Assembly: GCA_964574635.1 (NCBI GenBank)
Contig: CAZNOG010000016.1
Coordinates: forward strand, 31,981-95,980
Source: CAZNOG01 sp964574635
Lineage (GTDB): Bacteria; Bacteroidota; Bacteroidia; Flavobacteriales_D; Cryomorphaceae
DNA: 64,000 nt
Reading direction: 5' to 3'
This document shows, piece by piece, positions 9,165 through 17,028 of the stretch. Made by a program: the position numbers and the translations under genes. How positions within the stretch are numbered: position 1 is the first letter of the stretch; each line of letters begins with the position of its first letter. Under the pieces are notes generated by a model. It was not told the DNA's origin and ran no database searches. It saw only the letters and a list, made by a program, of their open reading frames with translations.

Positions 9165-9390
9165 GCGTGAGGGGGAAGGCCGGCATCCTTCATCGCCGCC
9201 GCCCCTGTGCCGTGCCGCCGGGACAGCGACTTTGGAAGCTCGTCTCGGCGGCTTACGGCACGGAGGCGGGGGAGATGAAGATACAGGCCGTACACCGACC
9301 CCGGAGGGTTTTGCAGTGGTTTTGACCAGTGTATGAGTTTGATTAAAAGCGAAATACGAATAGGAACCCTATTTCCGGGGGCACGCCCAA
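9165..9390 (-). ncRNA. Structured intergenic repeat element, copy 1 of 3
   Basis: Read on the minus strand, this 226-nt element starts TTGGGCGTG and ends CACGC. The outer stem pairs GCGTG (9386-9382) with CACGC (9169-9165). Stem 2 pairs CCCCGGA (9380-9374) with TCCGGGG (9305-9299) around a ~70-nt loop. Stem 3 pairs ATCTTCATC (9282-9274) with GATGAAGGAT (9194-9185), leaving one unpaired G on the 3' arm, and continues into a long GC-rich hairpin. The same architecture occurs at 26585-26814 and 45435-45667. It lies upstream of the polysaccharide operon promoter, so it is not part of that mRNA leader. The rest of the 534-nt gap (8954-9487) holds no credible gene. Whether the element is transcribed is unknown. 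Confidence 0.65.
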
Positions 9391-9487
9391 AACAAAATAG
9401 AACCAATCGGGGCCGCAGGTTTTGCAACATGGCTGTGCGTGTGCTGTTAAATAAACATTAACTTTCGTCCCTCAAATTGATGTAATC

Positions 9488-10441
9488 ATGGCGGTATTGC
9501 TTGATTTTGAAGAGCCCATCGGCGAATTGATGGAGCAGTTGGAGAAGGCCAAGGAGATTTCCGAGAAGAGCGACGTGGATGTGTCGAAAATGATTCGCGA
9601 CCTCGAGAAGAAGATCGAAGGCGAGCGAACGAAGATCTACAAAAACCTGACTCCCTGGCAACGCGTGCAGGTGTCGCGCCACCCCGAACGTCCTTATACT
9701 CTGCATTATATAGAAGCGATGACCGGTGGGGAATTCGTAGAACTGCACGGAGACCGGACGGTGAAAGACGACAAGGCGATGGTGGGTGGTCTGGGCCGTG
9801 TGGATGGGCAAACGATTATGTTCATCGGCCAGCAGAAGGGAATAAGCACCAAAATGCGGCAGTACAGAAACTTTGGTATGCCCAACCCCGAAGGGTATCG
9901 CAAGGCGCTGAGGCTCATGAAAATGGCTGAAAAATTCGACATCCCGGTGGTGACGCTCATCGATACTCCCGGCGCTTTTCCTGGTTTGGAAGCCGAGGAA
10001 CGCGGCCAAGGGGAGGCCATCGCGCGCAACCTTTTTGAAATGGCGAGGCTGAAGGTGCCCATCGTGTGCATCATCATCGGCGAGGGCGCATCGGGCGGCG
10101 CGCTTGGCATCGGGGTGGGCGACAGGGTGCTCATGCTCGAAAACGCCTGGTACTCGGTGATTTCTCCCGAAAATTGTTCCACCATTCTGTGGCGAAATTG
10201 GGATCACAAGGTGCAGGCTGCGGAGGCGCTCAAACTCACCTCGAAAGACATGCTGAAAAACGGCTTGATAGACGGTGTGATCAAGGAGCCGGTGGGCGGA
10301 GCCCATTCGGACAGGGAAACGGCGTTTGCCAACGTGAAAGAGGCGGTTCTCAAACACTTGCCCGAACTGATGGCCATGGCACCCGACAAGCGCGTGAAAG
10401 AGCGCATCGACAAATTCGCATCCATGGGCGTGACCTCCTGA
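9488..10441 (+). CDS. accA: Acetyl-CoA carboxylase carboxyltransferase subunit alpha
   Basis: The protein is 317 aa, the usual length. It forms the alpha2beta2 carboxyltransferase with AccD, moving CO2 from carboxybiotin to acetyl-CoA to make malonyl-CoA for fatty-acid synthesis in the cytoplasm. Diagnostic segments include YIEAMTGGEFVELHGDR, MPNPEGYRKALRLMKMAEKF, TLIDTPGAFPGLEAEERGQG and IGEGASGGALGIGVGDRVLM. The N-terminal helical domain (about residues 5-70) is present. The partner accD lies separately at 31416-32318. The ATG at 9488 follows a TA-rich leader; TAACTTTC (9459-9466) is a weak -7 candidate. It ends 12 nt from a convergent lipoprotein gene. Confidence 0.97.
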   Translation: MAVLLDFEEPIGELMEQLEKAKEISEKSDVDVSKMIRDLEKKIEGERTKIYKNLTPWQRVQVSRHPERPYTLHYIEAMTGGEFVELHGDRTVKDDKAMVGGLGRVDGQTIMFIGQQKGISTKMRQYRNFGMPNPEGYRKALRLMKMAEKFDIPVVTLIDTPGAFPGLEAEERGQGEAIARNLFEMARLKVPIVCIIIGEGASGGALGIGVGDRVLMLENAWYSVISPENCSTILWRNWDHKVQAAEALKLTSKDMLKNGLIDGVIKEPVGGAHSDRETAFANVKEAVLKHLPELMAMAPDKRVKERIDKFASMGVTS

Positions 10442-10452
10442 TCGGTACGGAT

Positions 10453-11754
10453 TTACCTCGTGTAATCGACTGCGATATACACCGGCTTTTGCGGAAAGGT
10501 GAAGGTGTGCACGATGTTGCCGTTGTACGCCACGCGGTGGATGGAGTTGTTTTGCACCACGTGGAATTGACCGGCGATGTCGTCGTACGCGATGGTGCCC
10601 GGGGCGTTGAGACTCATGGACACCACGATGGTATTTCCGGAAGAGTATTCGTAAACCAACAGGCCGTCGGAAGTGAGCAGGGCGAAAACTCCGTCGGACA
10701 TCTCGGCCACGTCGTATAGATCGGTGCCGGGCCGGCTGTAAGGCGAACCGAGCAACAAGGAGTATTGGTTGAGGATTTTCAGTTCCGCTCCGTCCACCCC
10801 GTCGATCCAGAGGTAGAGTTCGTCGTTGCTCTTTCTCGACACCATCTTACACCGTCCGTTTACGTTGAGGGACGAAAGCAGAAGGCCCGCTTGGGAATAC
10901 GTTTTCAAGGTATAATTCGGTCCGGCGATTTGCTTGTCGACCACGTAATGCCGATCGCCGAGGTCGAAGACGTCTACGGGCGTGTACCCGTCGGGGATGT
11001 CGAAGGTATTGACCTGTTGGACGTAGTCGTCGAAGACCATGATGTCGCCGTCGTATTTCCAAAGAAAAGTGCGTCCGGTGCCGGGGTTGTACCTCATGCC
11101 GGTAAAATACGGCAGACCGCCGGCCACACCCGGGATGATCAATACGCTTTCCCACTCGTTTGTGTCGTAAAATACGGCGGGCCCGTCGGTTCGCGACGCC
11201 ACGCCCAAGATGTTTTTTCGGTAGTTGAGCGCCGCTCCGCCGAAATCGTCGTACTGCGTGTGGATGAGTTCGTAGGCGCCGTCGCCCGTGCCGCGCTGCC
11301 AGATTCCGGTTTGTCCGTTTTCGTGGGTCACCGCAAAGTGGCCCTCCACCTCTCGGGGGATGGCCGAAATGCCCACGGCAACATAGGCCGAGCCGATATT
11401 TTCACCGTCGCTCGCTCGCACGGCGATGTAATAGGTGCCCGACTCGAGCTCGGGGCCGTCGATGAAAAACTCCGTGGCCAAGTGGTAACTCGAGCCGGAG
11501 GCGTTCACCGTTTTGGATATGGAAAGGGTTTTGTACTGCGCGTCGAGCAATTGGATCACCACCCATTCCAACTGTTCGTTGTCGGTAATGGAGGCTTCCA
11601 CCCAGATGGTGTCGAGGGTTTGGAAGGTTTGGTTCTCGTAGGGTTTTTGGATGGTGACCCGGGGCGGCTCCTTGTCCGTCTTGTCTTTGCATGCGGCAAA
11701 GCCAAGCAGTAGGCAGCCTAAGGCTATACTATGAACAAATGTTGAGAACCGCAT
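10453..11754 (-). CDS. Lipoprotein with Ig-like N-terminal domain and beta-propeller-like body
   Basis: The protein is 433 aa counting from the ATG at 11754; an upstream in-frame start at 11778 would precede the signal with extra residues. The signal ends in a lipobox, LLLGFAAC, followed by charged residues, so it is probably an outer-membrane lipoprotein. Residues about 35-130 look like an Ig/cadherin-like fold (PPRVTIQKPYENQTF... SGTYYIAVRASDGEN). The remainder has repeating beta-strand pairs with GVFALLTSDGLLVYEY- and IAYDDIAGQFHVVQNN-type motifs, suggestive of a propeller. No enzymatic motif was found and the function is unknown. It is convergent with accA. Confidence 0.7.
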   Translation of the reverse strand: MRFSTFVHSIALGCLLLGFAACKDKTDKEPPRVTIQKPYENQTFQTLDTIWVEASITDNEQLEWVVIQLLDAQYKTLSISKTVNASGSSYHLATEFFIDGPELESGTYYIAVRASDGENIGSAYVAVGISAIPREVEGHFAVTHENGQTGIWQRGTGDGAYELIHTQYDDFGGAALNYRKNILGVASRTDGPAVFYDTNEWESVLIIPGVAGGLPYFTGMRYNPGTGRTFLWKYDGDIMVFDDYVQQVNTFDIPDGYTPVDVFDLGDRHYVVDKQIAGPNYTLKTYSQAGLLLSSLNVNGRCKMVSRKSNDELYLWIDGVDGAELKILNQYSLLLGSPYSRPGTDLYDVAEMSDGVFALLTSDGLLVYEYSSGNTIVVSMSLNAPGTIAYDDIAGQFHVVQNNSIHRVAYNGNIVHTFTFPQKPVYIAVDYTR

Positions 11755-11811
11755 TGGATATCTTTTGATAATCGGCATCGACCCCGGGGTGCCCGACGGC
11801 TTTTACAATCG

Positions 11812-11819
11812 TATATTTG
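11812..11819 (+). promoter_or_regulatory. -7 promoter element TATATTTG before dnaB
   Basis: TATATTTG matches TAnnTTTG perfectly and ends 4 nt before the dnaB ATG (TATATTTGAGCCATG). With the consensus spacing the transcript would begin at or next to the start codon, which predicts a leaderless mRNA. The same arrangement precedes yidD, rnhB, bshC and the gene starting at 49471. Confidence 0.55.
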
Positions 11820-11823
11820 AGCC

Positions 11824-13350
11824 ATGGAAGAGCTACAAAGAAAGAAAGAAAAAAAGCGCTATCTAACGGAGGGCAATCCTATAAACAAAGAGCACGGGAA
11901 AATCCCTCCCCAGGCGGTGGATTTGGAGGAAGCGGTATTGGGTGCGATGTTGATCGAACAGAAGGCCGTCAACGAGGTGATCGACGTGCTTTCGCCCCAT
12001 AGTTTTTATCGGGAAGCCCACGGCAAAATATACCAAGCCATCTACAACCTTTTCGAAAGGGGCGAGCCCATCGACATCATGACCGTCACCGCGGAGCTGC
12101 GGAAAATGGGTGATTTGGAATTTGTGGGTGGGGCGTACAAAATTTCATCCCTCACCAACCGGGTGGCGAGTTCGGCAAATATCCAAGTGCACGCGCACAT
12201 CATTTCGCAGAAACATATCTTGAGGGAATTGATCCGCATCTCCACCGAAACCATCCGAACGGCTTTCGAAGAAAGTACGGATGTATTCGACCTTTTGGAC
12301 AAAGCCGAAAACGACTTGTTTTCCGTGGCCCAGGGAAACATCCGCAAAGACTGGGACAGCTTGTCGGACGTATTGAAAGAGGCCATCACCAACATTGAAA
12401 ACGCCAAAGACAACGTCGACGGTGTGAGCGGGGTTCCGACGGGCTTCACGGCTCTGGACCGCATCACCTCGGGGTGGCAAAATTCCGACTTGATCATCAT
12501 CGCCGCGCGGCCTTCCATGGGTAAAACGGCCTTTGTGTTGTCGATGGCGCGCAACATCGCGGTGGATTTCAAAATGCCGGTCGCGGTATTCTCACTGGAG
12601 ATGAGCTCCGTGCAATTGGTCAACCGATTGATCTCTTCCGAGACGGGCATCAGCAGTGAAAAATTGCGTCAGGGAAATCTGGAGCCCCACGAGTTCCAGC
12701 AATTGCACACGAGGATCAAAAAACTCAGCGGCGCCTCGCTTTTCATCGACGACACGCCGTCGCTCAGCATCTTCGAGTTCCGGGCCAAGGCGAGACGGAT
12801 GAAAGCCAAACACAATATATCCATCATTATCGTCGATTACTTACAATTGATGACGGCCAGCGGCGATCGCAGCGGAAATCGCCAGGAAGAGATTTCCACC
12901 ATTTCCAGGTCGCTGAAAACCGTGGCGAAGGAATTGAACGTGCCCATCATCGCCTTATCGCAGTTGAGCCGGGCGGTGGAAACGCGGGGCGGCGACAAGA
13001 AACCGATTCTCTCCGACCTTCGGGAATCGGGTGCCATCGAGCAGGATGCCGACATCGTTTCGTTCATCTACCGACCCGAATATTACCAGATCGAGCAGGA
13101 TGAAGACGGCAACGACTTGAGGGATGTGGGGCAGATCATCATCGCCAAACATAGGAATGGTGCCTTGGATACCGTAAATTTGAAATTTGTGAAGCAGTTC
13201 GCACGTTTTGAGAACATGGATCCGGGTTTTATGTCCTCGTACGACGACATAGGATTCGACCAATTCCAAAAAACGGTGACCCTGCCCTCGAAGATGAATG
13301 ATGATGATGGAGACTATTTTGACAGACCCGGCAATGACTCGCCTTTCTAA
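11824..13350 (+). CDS. dnaB: Replicative DNA helicase DnaB
   Basis: The protein is 508 aa. It is the hexameric 5'-3' helicase that unwinds DNA at the replication fork. The N-terminal DnaB domain (about residues 20-125: PPQAVDLEEAVLGAMLIE) is followed by the RecA-like domain. That domain has Walker A ARPSMGKTAF (Lys234), the H1a/Walker B region SIIIVDYLQLM, and the DNA-binding/arginine-finger region LKTVAKELNVPIIALSQLSR. The C-terminal AKHRNGALDTVNLKFV is also diagnostic. The start at 11824 follows a -7 element by 4 nt. An alternative start is not apparent. The 3' end overlaps the next gene by 17 nt. No intein is present. Confidence 0.97.
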   Translation: MEELQRKKEKKRYLTEGNPINKEHGKIPPQAVDLEEAVLGAMLIEQKAVNEVIDVLSPHSFYREAHGKIYQAIYNLFERGEPIDIMTVTAELRKMGDLEFVGGAYKISSLTNRVASSANIQVHAHIISQKHILRELIRISTETIRTAFEESTDVFDLLDKAENDLFSVAQGNIRKDWDSLSDVLKEAITNIENAKDNVDGVSGVPTGFTALDRITSGWQNSDLIIIAARPSMGKTAFVLSMARNIAVDFKMPVAVFSLEMSSVQLVNRLISSETGISSEKLRQGNLEPHEFQQLHTRIKKLSGASLFIDDTPSLSIFEFRAKARRMKAKHNISIIIVDYLQLMTASGDRSGNRQEEISTISRSLKTVAKELNVPIIALSQLSRAVETRGGDKKPILSDLRESGAIEQDADIVSFIYRPEYYQIEQDEDGNDLRDVGQIIIAKHRNGALDTVNLKFVKQFARFENMDPGFMSSYDDIGFDQFQKTVTLPSKMNDDDGDYFDRPGNDSPF

Positions 13351-14626
13351 GCGGATTCGAAAAACCTATCGCACCTGCGCCATTTTGGTGGTGGCGTTGA
13401 TTTGTTCCACGGCGGCCTTCGGCGCCAAGATTTTGATCCCCATGGACGAATCGCAGAGCAACCACCTCAAAGCGTACGGCATCGCGTACTGGGTGTTGGA
13501 AAACGACATCGAGGTGCAGTGGCTTTTGAACTACCGGGGCGGAAGTTTCCTGATAGACCAATACAAGGGAATCGAAGAAGAGTGCATCATCCGCGGGGTG
13601 ACCTACCAGGTGATCGCCGATTTGCAGGCGCAATCCATCATCGTCGACATCGCCGACCCGGAGGTGAATATGGACGTGGTAAAACTGGAAAAAGCCCCGA
13701 AAATAGCAGTGTACACCCCCAAGACCAACCAACCTTGGGACGACGCGGTGACCTTGGTGATGACCTATGCCGAAATTCCCTACGAAAAAATTTACGACCC
13801 CGAGATCATCCGCGGGGAGCTGCCCAGGTACGATTGGTTGCACCTCCACCACGAAGATTTCACCGGCCAATACGGGAAATTTTACCGCACGTATAAAAAC
13901 GCCGCGTGGTACCGGGAGCAAGTGCGGGATGCGGAAGCGGACGCCGCCGAACTGGGTTTCGAGAAAGTGTCTCAATTAAAACTGGCCGTGGCCGAGAGGA
14001 TCAGGGAGTACACCGCCGGAGGCGGGTACCTCTTTACCATGTGCTCGGGCACCGATACCTACGACATCGCTTTGGCGGCGCATCAAACCGATATCTGCGA
14101 GAGCATGTACGACGGCGACCCGGCCGATCCCTCCGCCCAATCAAAGCTCGATTTTGAACGCACTTTCGCATTCACCGACTTCATCTTGGAGCGCGATCCT
14201 TTGGTCTACGAGTTCTCGAGCATCGACGCCACCGACTTGCACACCAAGGTTCCCCAAACCCAAGATTTTTTCACCCTCTTCGAATTCTCGGCCAAGTGGG
14301 ACGTGGTGCCCACCATGCTCACCCAAAATCACCGCCAGGTCATCAAGGGATTCATGGGCCAAACCACCGCGTTCAGAAAGCAATACGTCAAAAGCAACGT
14401 GTTGATCATGGGCGAAAGCAAAGCGGTCGGAACCGTGAAATACATCCACGGCGAATACGGTCGGGGCCAATGGACCTTTTACGGGGGACACGACCCCGAG
14501 GATTACCAGCACCGCGTGGGCGATCCTCCCACGGACCTCAATCTCCACCCCAATTCACCGGGGTACCGCTTGATTCTTAACAATATTCTTTTCCCCGCCG
14601 CCAAGAAGCAGCACCGCAAAACCTGA
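13334..14626 (+). CDS. Secreted protein with GATase1/ThuA-like features (family sometimes labelled asparagine synthetase B)
   Basis: The ATG at 13334, inside the end of dnaB, gives about 430 aa with an N-terminal signal segment (TCAILVVALICSTAAFGA). The mature N-terminus KILIPMDESQSNHLKAYGIAYWVL and the later AGGGYLFTMCSGTDTYDIAL (a Cys in a nucleophile-elbow-like setting) recall class I glutamine-amidotransferase-like folds. So does the C-terminal GRGQWTFYGGHDPEDYQH. I remember homologues in Bacteroidota being named asparagine synthetase B, but nothing here supports that chemistry, and export argues against it. The function is unknown. The 17-nt overlap with dnaB suggests co-transcription. 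Confidence 0.65.
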   Translation: MTRLSKRIRKTYRTCAILVVALICSTAAFGAKILIPMDESQSNHLKAYGIAYWVLENDIEVQWLLNYRGGSFLIDQYKGIEEECIIRGVTYQVIADLQAQSIIVDIADPEVNMDVVKLEKAPKIAVYTPKTNQPWDDAVTLVMTYAEIPYEKIYDPEIIRGELPRYDWLHLHHEDFTGQYGKFYRTYKNAAWYREQVRDAEADAAELGFEKVSQLKLAVAERIREYTAGGGYLFTMCSGTDTYDIALAAHQTDICESMYDGDPADPSAQSKLDFERTFAFTDFILERDPLVYEFSSIDATDLHTKVPQTQDFFTLFEFSAKWDVVPTMLTQNHRQVIKGFMGQTTAFRKQYVKSNVLIMGESKAVGTVKYIHGEYGRGQWTFYGGHDPEDYQHRVGDPPTDLNLHPNSPGYRLILNNILFPAAKKQHRKT

Positions 14627-14649
14627 GTTTTGTCTTTAGGGAGAAGGGC

Positions 14650-15756
14650 TCAGTCGAAGAGGTCTTTCACCTTCTGAAAGAACCCTTTTTCGTCGTGGTC
14701 CACTTTGGGTTCGAAGTTCTCCTTGCCGCGCAGTGATTCCAAAATTTTGCGCTCTTCCTTGGTCAGGTCTTGAGGAGTCCACACGTTGATGGTCACCATC
14801 AAGTCGCCCTTTCCGTGAGATTGGATGGAAGGCAGACCCTTGCCGCGCAAGCGCACGAGCTTTCCGCTTTGCGTACCGGGTGAGATGTTGATCTTGGCTT
14901 TCCCGGTCACGGTGGGCACTTCGGCGGTCGAGCCCAGAGCCGCGTCTACGAAGTTGATGTAGAGGTCGTAATGCAGGTTCTGGCCGTTTCTCTTCAGCGT
15001 GGGGTGTTCGATTTCGCGGATCACCACCAGAAGGTCGCCAGGGTTTCCGCCCATGGGGCCGTGGTTTCCCCGTCCGCGCACGTTGAGCTGCATGCCTTCT
15101 TCCACGCCGGCGGGGATGTCCAGGTCGATGACTTCCTCTTTACGCACCAATCCGTACTCATCGGCTTCGGCCGGTTTTTTGTCGATGACGTTTCCGGTGC
15201 CGTGGCAGGTGGGGCAGGTGGAGGTGGTCTGCATTTGTCCCAAAATGGTGTTGGTCACCCGGGAAACGCTTCCGTGTCCACCGCAGGTCGCGCATTGTTT
15301 ATAGGTCACGCCGCTGGCCGGGACCAATTTGTTGACCTTGATTTTTTTCTTGGCGCCCTGGAGGATTTCTTCCAGAGTGAGTTTTACTTGGATGCGGAGA
15401 TTGGAACCGCGCGTGGCTCTGCGGCCACCGCCGAATCCCCCTCCTCCGCCGAATCCGCCGAACCCTCCGAAGATGTCTCCGAATTGGGAAAAGATATCGT
15501 CCATGCTCATCCCGCCGAAACCGGCTCCTTGCTTCAAGCCGTCGTGGCCGAAGCGGTCGTAGCGCTGTCGCTTCTCCGGGTTGTTCAGCACCTCGTATGC
15601 TTCCGCGGCTTCCTTGAAGCGCTGTTCGGCCTCCCCATCGCCCGGGTTTTTGTCGGGGTGATACTTCAGCGCGAGTTTGCGGTAAGCTTTCTTCAATTCC
15701 GGGGTGGTCACCGATCGGGACACACCCAGTATCTCGTAATAATCTCTCTTGGCCAT
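14650..15756 (-). CDS. dnaJ: Chaperone DnaJ (Hsp40)
   Basis: The protein is 368 aa. It is the co-chaperone that delivers substrates to DnaK and stimulates its ATPase. The J domain is N-terminal with the HPD motif (KYHPDKNPGDG). It is followed by a Gly/Phe-rich linker (GFGGFGGGGGFGGG) and the substrate-binding domains with a zinc region. Only two CxxCxGxG motifs are visible (CATCGGHG and CPTCHGTG) where classical DnaJ has four, with a KKPAEADEYG insertion-like region after the second. From memory, flavobacterial DnaJ sequences share this. It lies 127 nt downstream of grpE, same strand, likely one heat-shock operon. Confidence 0.95.
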   Translation of the reverse strand: MAKRDYYEILGVSRSVTTPELKKAYRKLALKYHPDKNPGDGEAEQRFKEAAEAYEVLNNPEKRQRYDRFGHDGLKQGAGFGGMSMDDIFSQFGDIFGGFGGFGGGGGFGGGRRATRGSNLRIQVKLTLEEILQGAKKKIKVNKLVPASGVTYKQCATCGGHGSVSRVTNTILGQMQTTSTCPTCHGTGNVIDKKPAEADEYGLVRKEEVIDLDIPAGVEEGMQLNVRGRGNHGPMGGNPGDLLVVIREIEHPTLKRNGQNLHYDLYINFVDAALGSTAEVPTVTGKAKINISPGTQSGKLVRLRGKGLPSIQSHGKGDLMVTINVWTPQDLTKEERKILESLRGKENFEPKVDHDEKGFFQKVKDLFD

Positions 15757-15883
15757 AATTGCATGCTCTACCCGCCGTCCGCGATTCCGCGGGGGCGGGT
15801 GACTTTTATTTTAATTCGCCGGGGCAAATAACGTCAATTGCGCGCTCACCACCGGCGTGGATGCCGCAAGCGGGGTTCACCCG

Positions 15884-16525
15884 TTATTGTCCCACGACCA
15901 CTTTGGCGTGACGCAACACCCGGTCGTGCATCAGGTACCCTTTTTCGGCTACATCCACCACTTTGCCTTTCAAATTTTCCTTCGGGGCGGGGATGTTGGT
16001 GATGGCGTCGTGAAGGTCGGTGTCGAAATCCTTGTGCAGGGAGTCCATGGGTTTCAGACCCTCGTTTTTCAAGATACCGAAAAACTTGTTGTAAATCAGT
16101 TCGAAACCTTCTTTCACGCCTTGGATGTCGCTCGCATCCTTGTTGGCTTCAATGGCGCGGTCGAAATCGTCGAGTACGGGAAGCAACTCGCGGATCAACC
16201 GATCGGAAGCCGACTTCAACACCTCTATTTTTTCTTTGGACGTCCGCCGTCTGTAGTTCTCGAATTCCGAGTACAGGCGGAGGTATTTGTCGTTCAAGGT
16301 GTCATATTTCTCTTGCAATTCCTGCAATTTCGTCAGTTCGCCATTGCCCGCACCGGCTTCTCCACCGGGGTTTTCGAGCGATTCGCCCTCGTGGCCTCCG
16401 TCGGACGGAGTTGCTTTCGCCTCATGATCGCCTTGCGTGTATTGGTTTTCCACTTCGCCTTCCCGCGCGGTGGCCTGCTCGTCCATTTGGTTCTTTATAT
16501 GTTCGCTGTCTTTCTTCTTTGTCAT
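15884..16525 (-). CDS. grpE: Nucleotide exchange factor GrpE
   Basis: The protein is 213 aa counting from the ATG at 16525 (MTKKKDSEHIKNQ); a longer in-frame reading to 16666 has no family similarity. GrpE releases ADP from DnaK. The N-terminal ~75 residues are acidic and disordered. A long coiled coil follows (ELTKLQELQEKYDTLNDKYL RLYSEFENYRRR), and then the C-terminal beta domain with VLDDFDRAI and DVAEKGYLMHDRVLRHAKVVV. It precedes dnaJ on the same strand, the common grpE-dnaJ order. The upstream gap to yidD (16526-16699) shows no clear -7 element on the minus strand. Confidence 0.95.
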   Translation of the reverse strand: MTKKKDSEHIKNQMDEQATAREGEVENQYTQGDHEAKATPSDGGHEGESLENPGGEAGAGNGELTKLQELQEKYDTLNDKYLRLYSEFENYRRRTSKEKIEVLKSASDRLIRELLPVLDDFDRAIEANKDASDIQGVKEGFELIYNKFFGILKNEGLKPMDSLHKDFDTDLHDAITNIPAPKENLKGKVVDVAEKGYLMHDRVLRHAKVVVGQ

Positions 16526-16687
16526 ATCGTTCCGATTTCGCCGGGTCGTCGGCAAAGAGCAGACCAAAGGCGGAACCGTGACAAATTGACAAGAATAAAG
16601 GCCCGCGCGGGCCGGCACGGATATTTTTAGCGAACCCCCCCGACGCCATTCGCCCCACCGATGCAAGGTGCTTACCCCTCAAAAGCG

Positions 16688-16695
16688 TATTTTTG
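16688..16695 (+). promoter_or_regulatory. -7 promoter element TATTTTTG before yidD
   Basis: TATTTTTG is a perfect TAnnTTTG match ending 4 nt before the GTG start at 16700 (TATTTTTGCGCCGTG). The predicted transcription start coincides with the start codon, supporting both the GTG choice and leaderless translation. Confidence 0.55.
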
Positions 16696-16699
16696 CGCC

Positions 16700-17023
16700 G
16701 TGAAAATTCTGGAAGCCATATTGGTGTTCGTCATCCGCGTATACCAACACGTCATTTCACCGCTTTTCGGCGGGAATTGCCGGTATACCCCGACGTGTTC
16801 CCAATACGGCGTGGAGGCCATTCGCGAATGGGGGCCGTTCAAAGGCACGTGGCTGGCGTTGAAGCGCATATCCAAGTGCCACCCCTGGGGAGGGCACGGC
16901 CACGATCCCGTTCCCCGCAAAGACGGTGGTTCCCAAACCGAACAGCAACGGTCTTCCACATCCGATTTCACGGACCACCCAAACACCAACCACCAAACAC
17001 AAACCGGCGTTTCCGCCGCGTAA
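16700..17023 (+). CDS. yidD: Membrane protein insertion efficiency factor YidD with a low-complexity tail
   Basis: The protein is 107 aa. YidD is a small inner-membrane-associated protein that assists YidC-dependent insertion. Diagnostic features are the N-terminal amphipathic/hydrophobic helix KILEAILVFVIRVYQHVISP and the CRYTPTCSQYGVEAI motif with both cysteines. The segment KRISKCHPWGGHGHDPVP completes the family core. The GTG at 16700 is used because it directly opens the family's N-terminus and follows a -7 element; the in-frame ATG at 16661 lies upstream of that element. After the core end (about residue 72) there is an unusual Gln/Thr/Ser/Asn-rich extension of about 35 residues, absent from typical 70-85 aa YidD. 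Confidence 0.93.
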   Translation: MKILEAILVFVIRVYQHVISPLFGGNCRYTPTCSQYGVEAIREWGPFKGTWLALKRISKCHPWGGHGHDPVPRKDGGSQTEQQRSSTSDFTDHPNTNHQTQTGVSAA

Positions 17024-17028
17024 AACCC

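Noticed and set aside
8972..9430. Open frames on both strands in the 8954-9487 gap
   Set aside because: They span the palindromic arms of the structured repeat and have no coding character or start context.
13334..14626. Calling the gene asparagine synthetase B
   Set aside because: The protein is exported and has no N-terminal Cys amidotransferase or ATP-PP domain; the name, remembered for homologues, is probably a legacy error.
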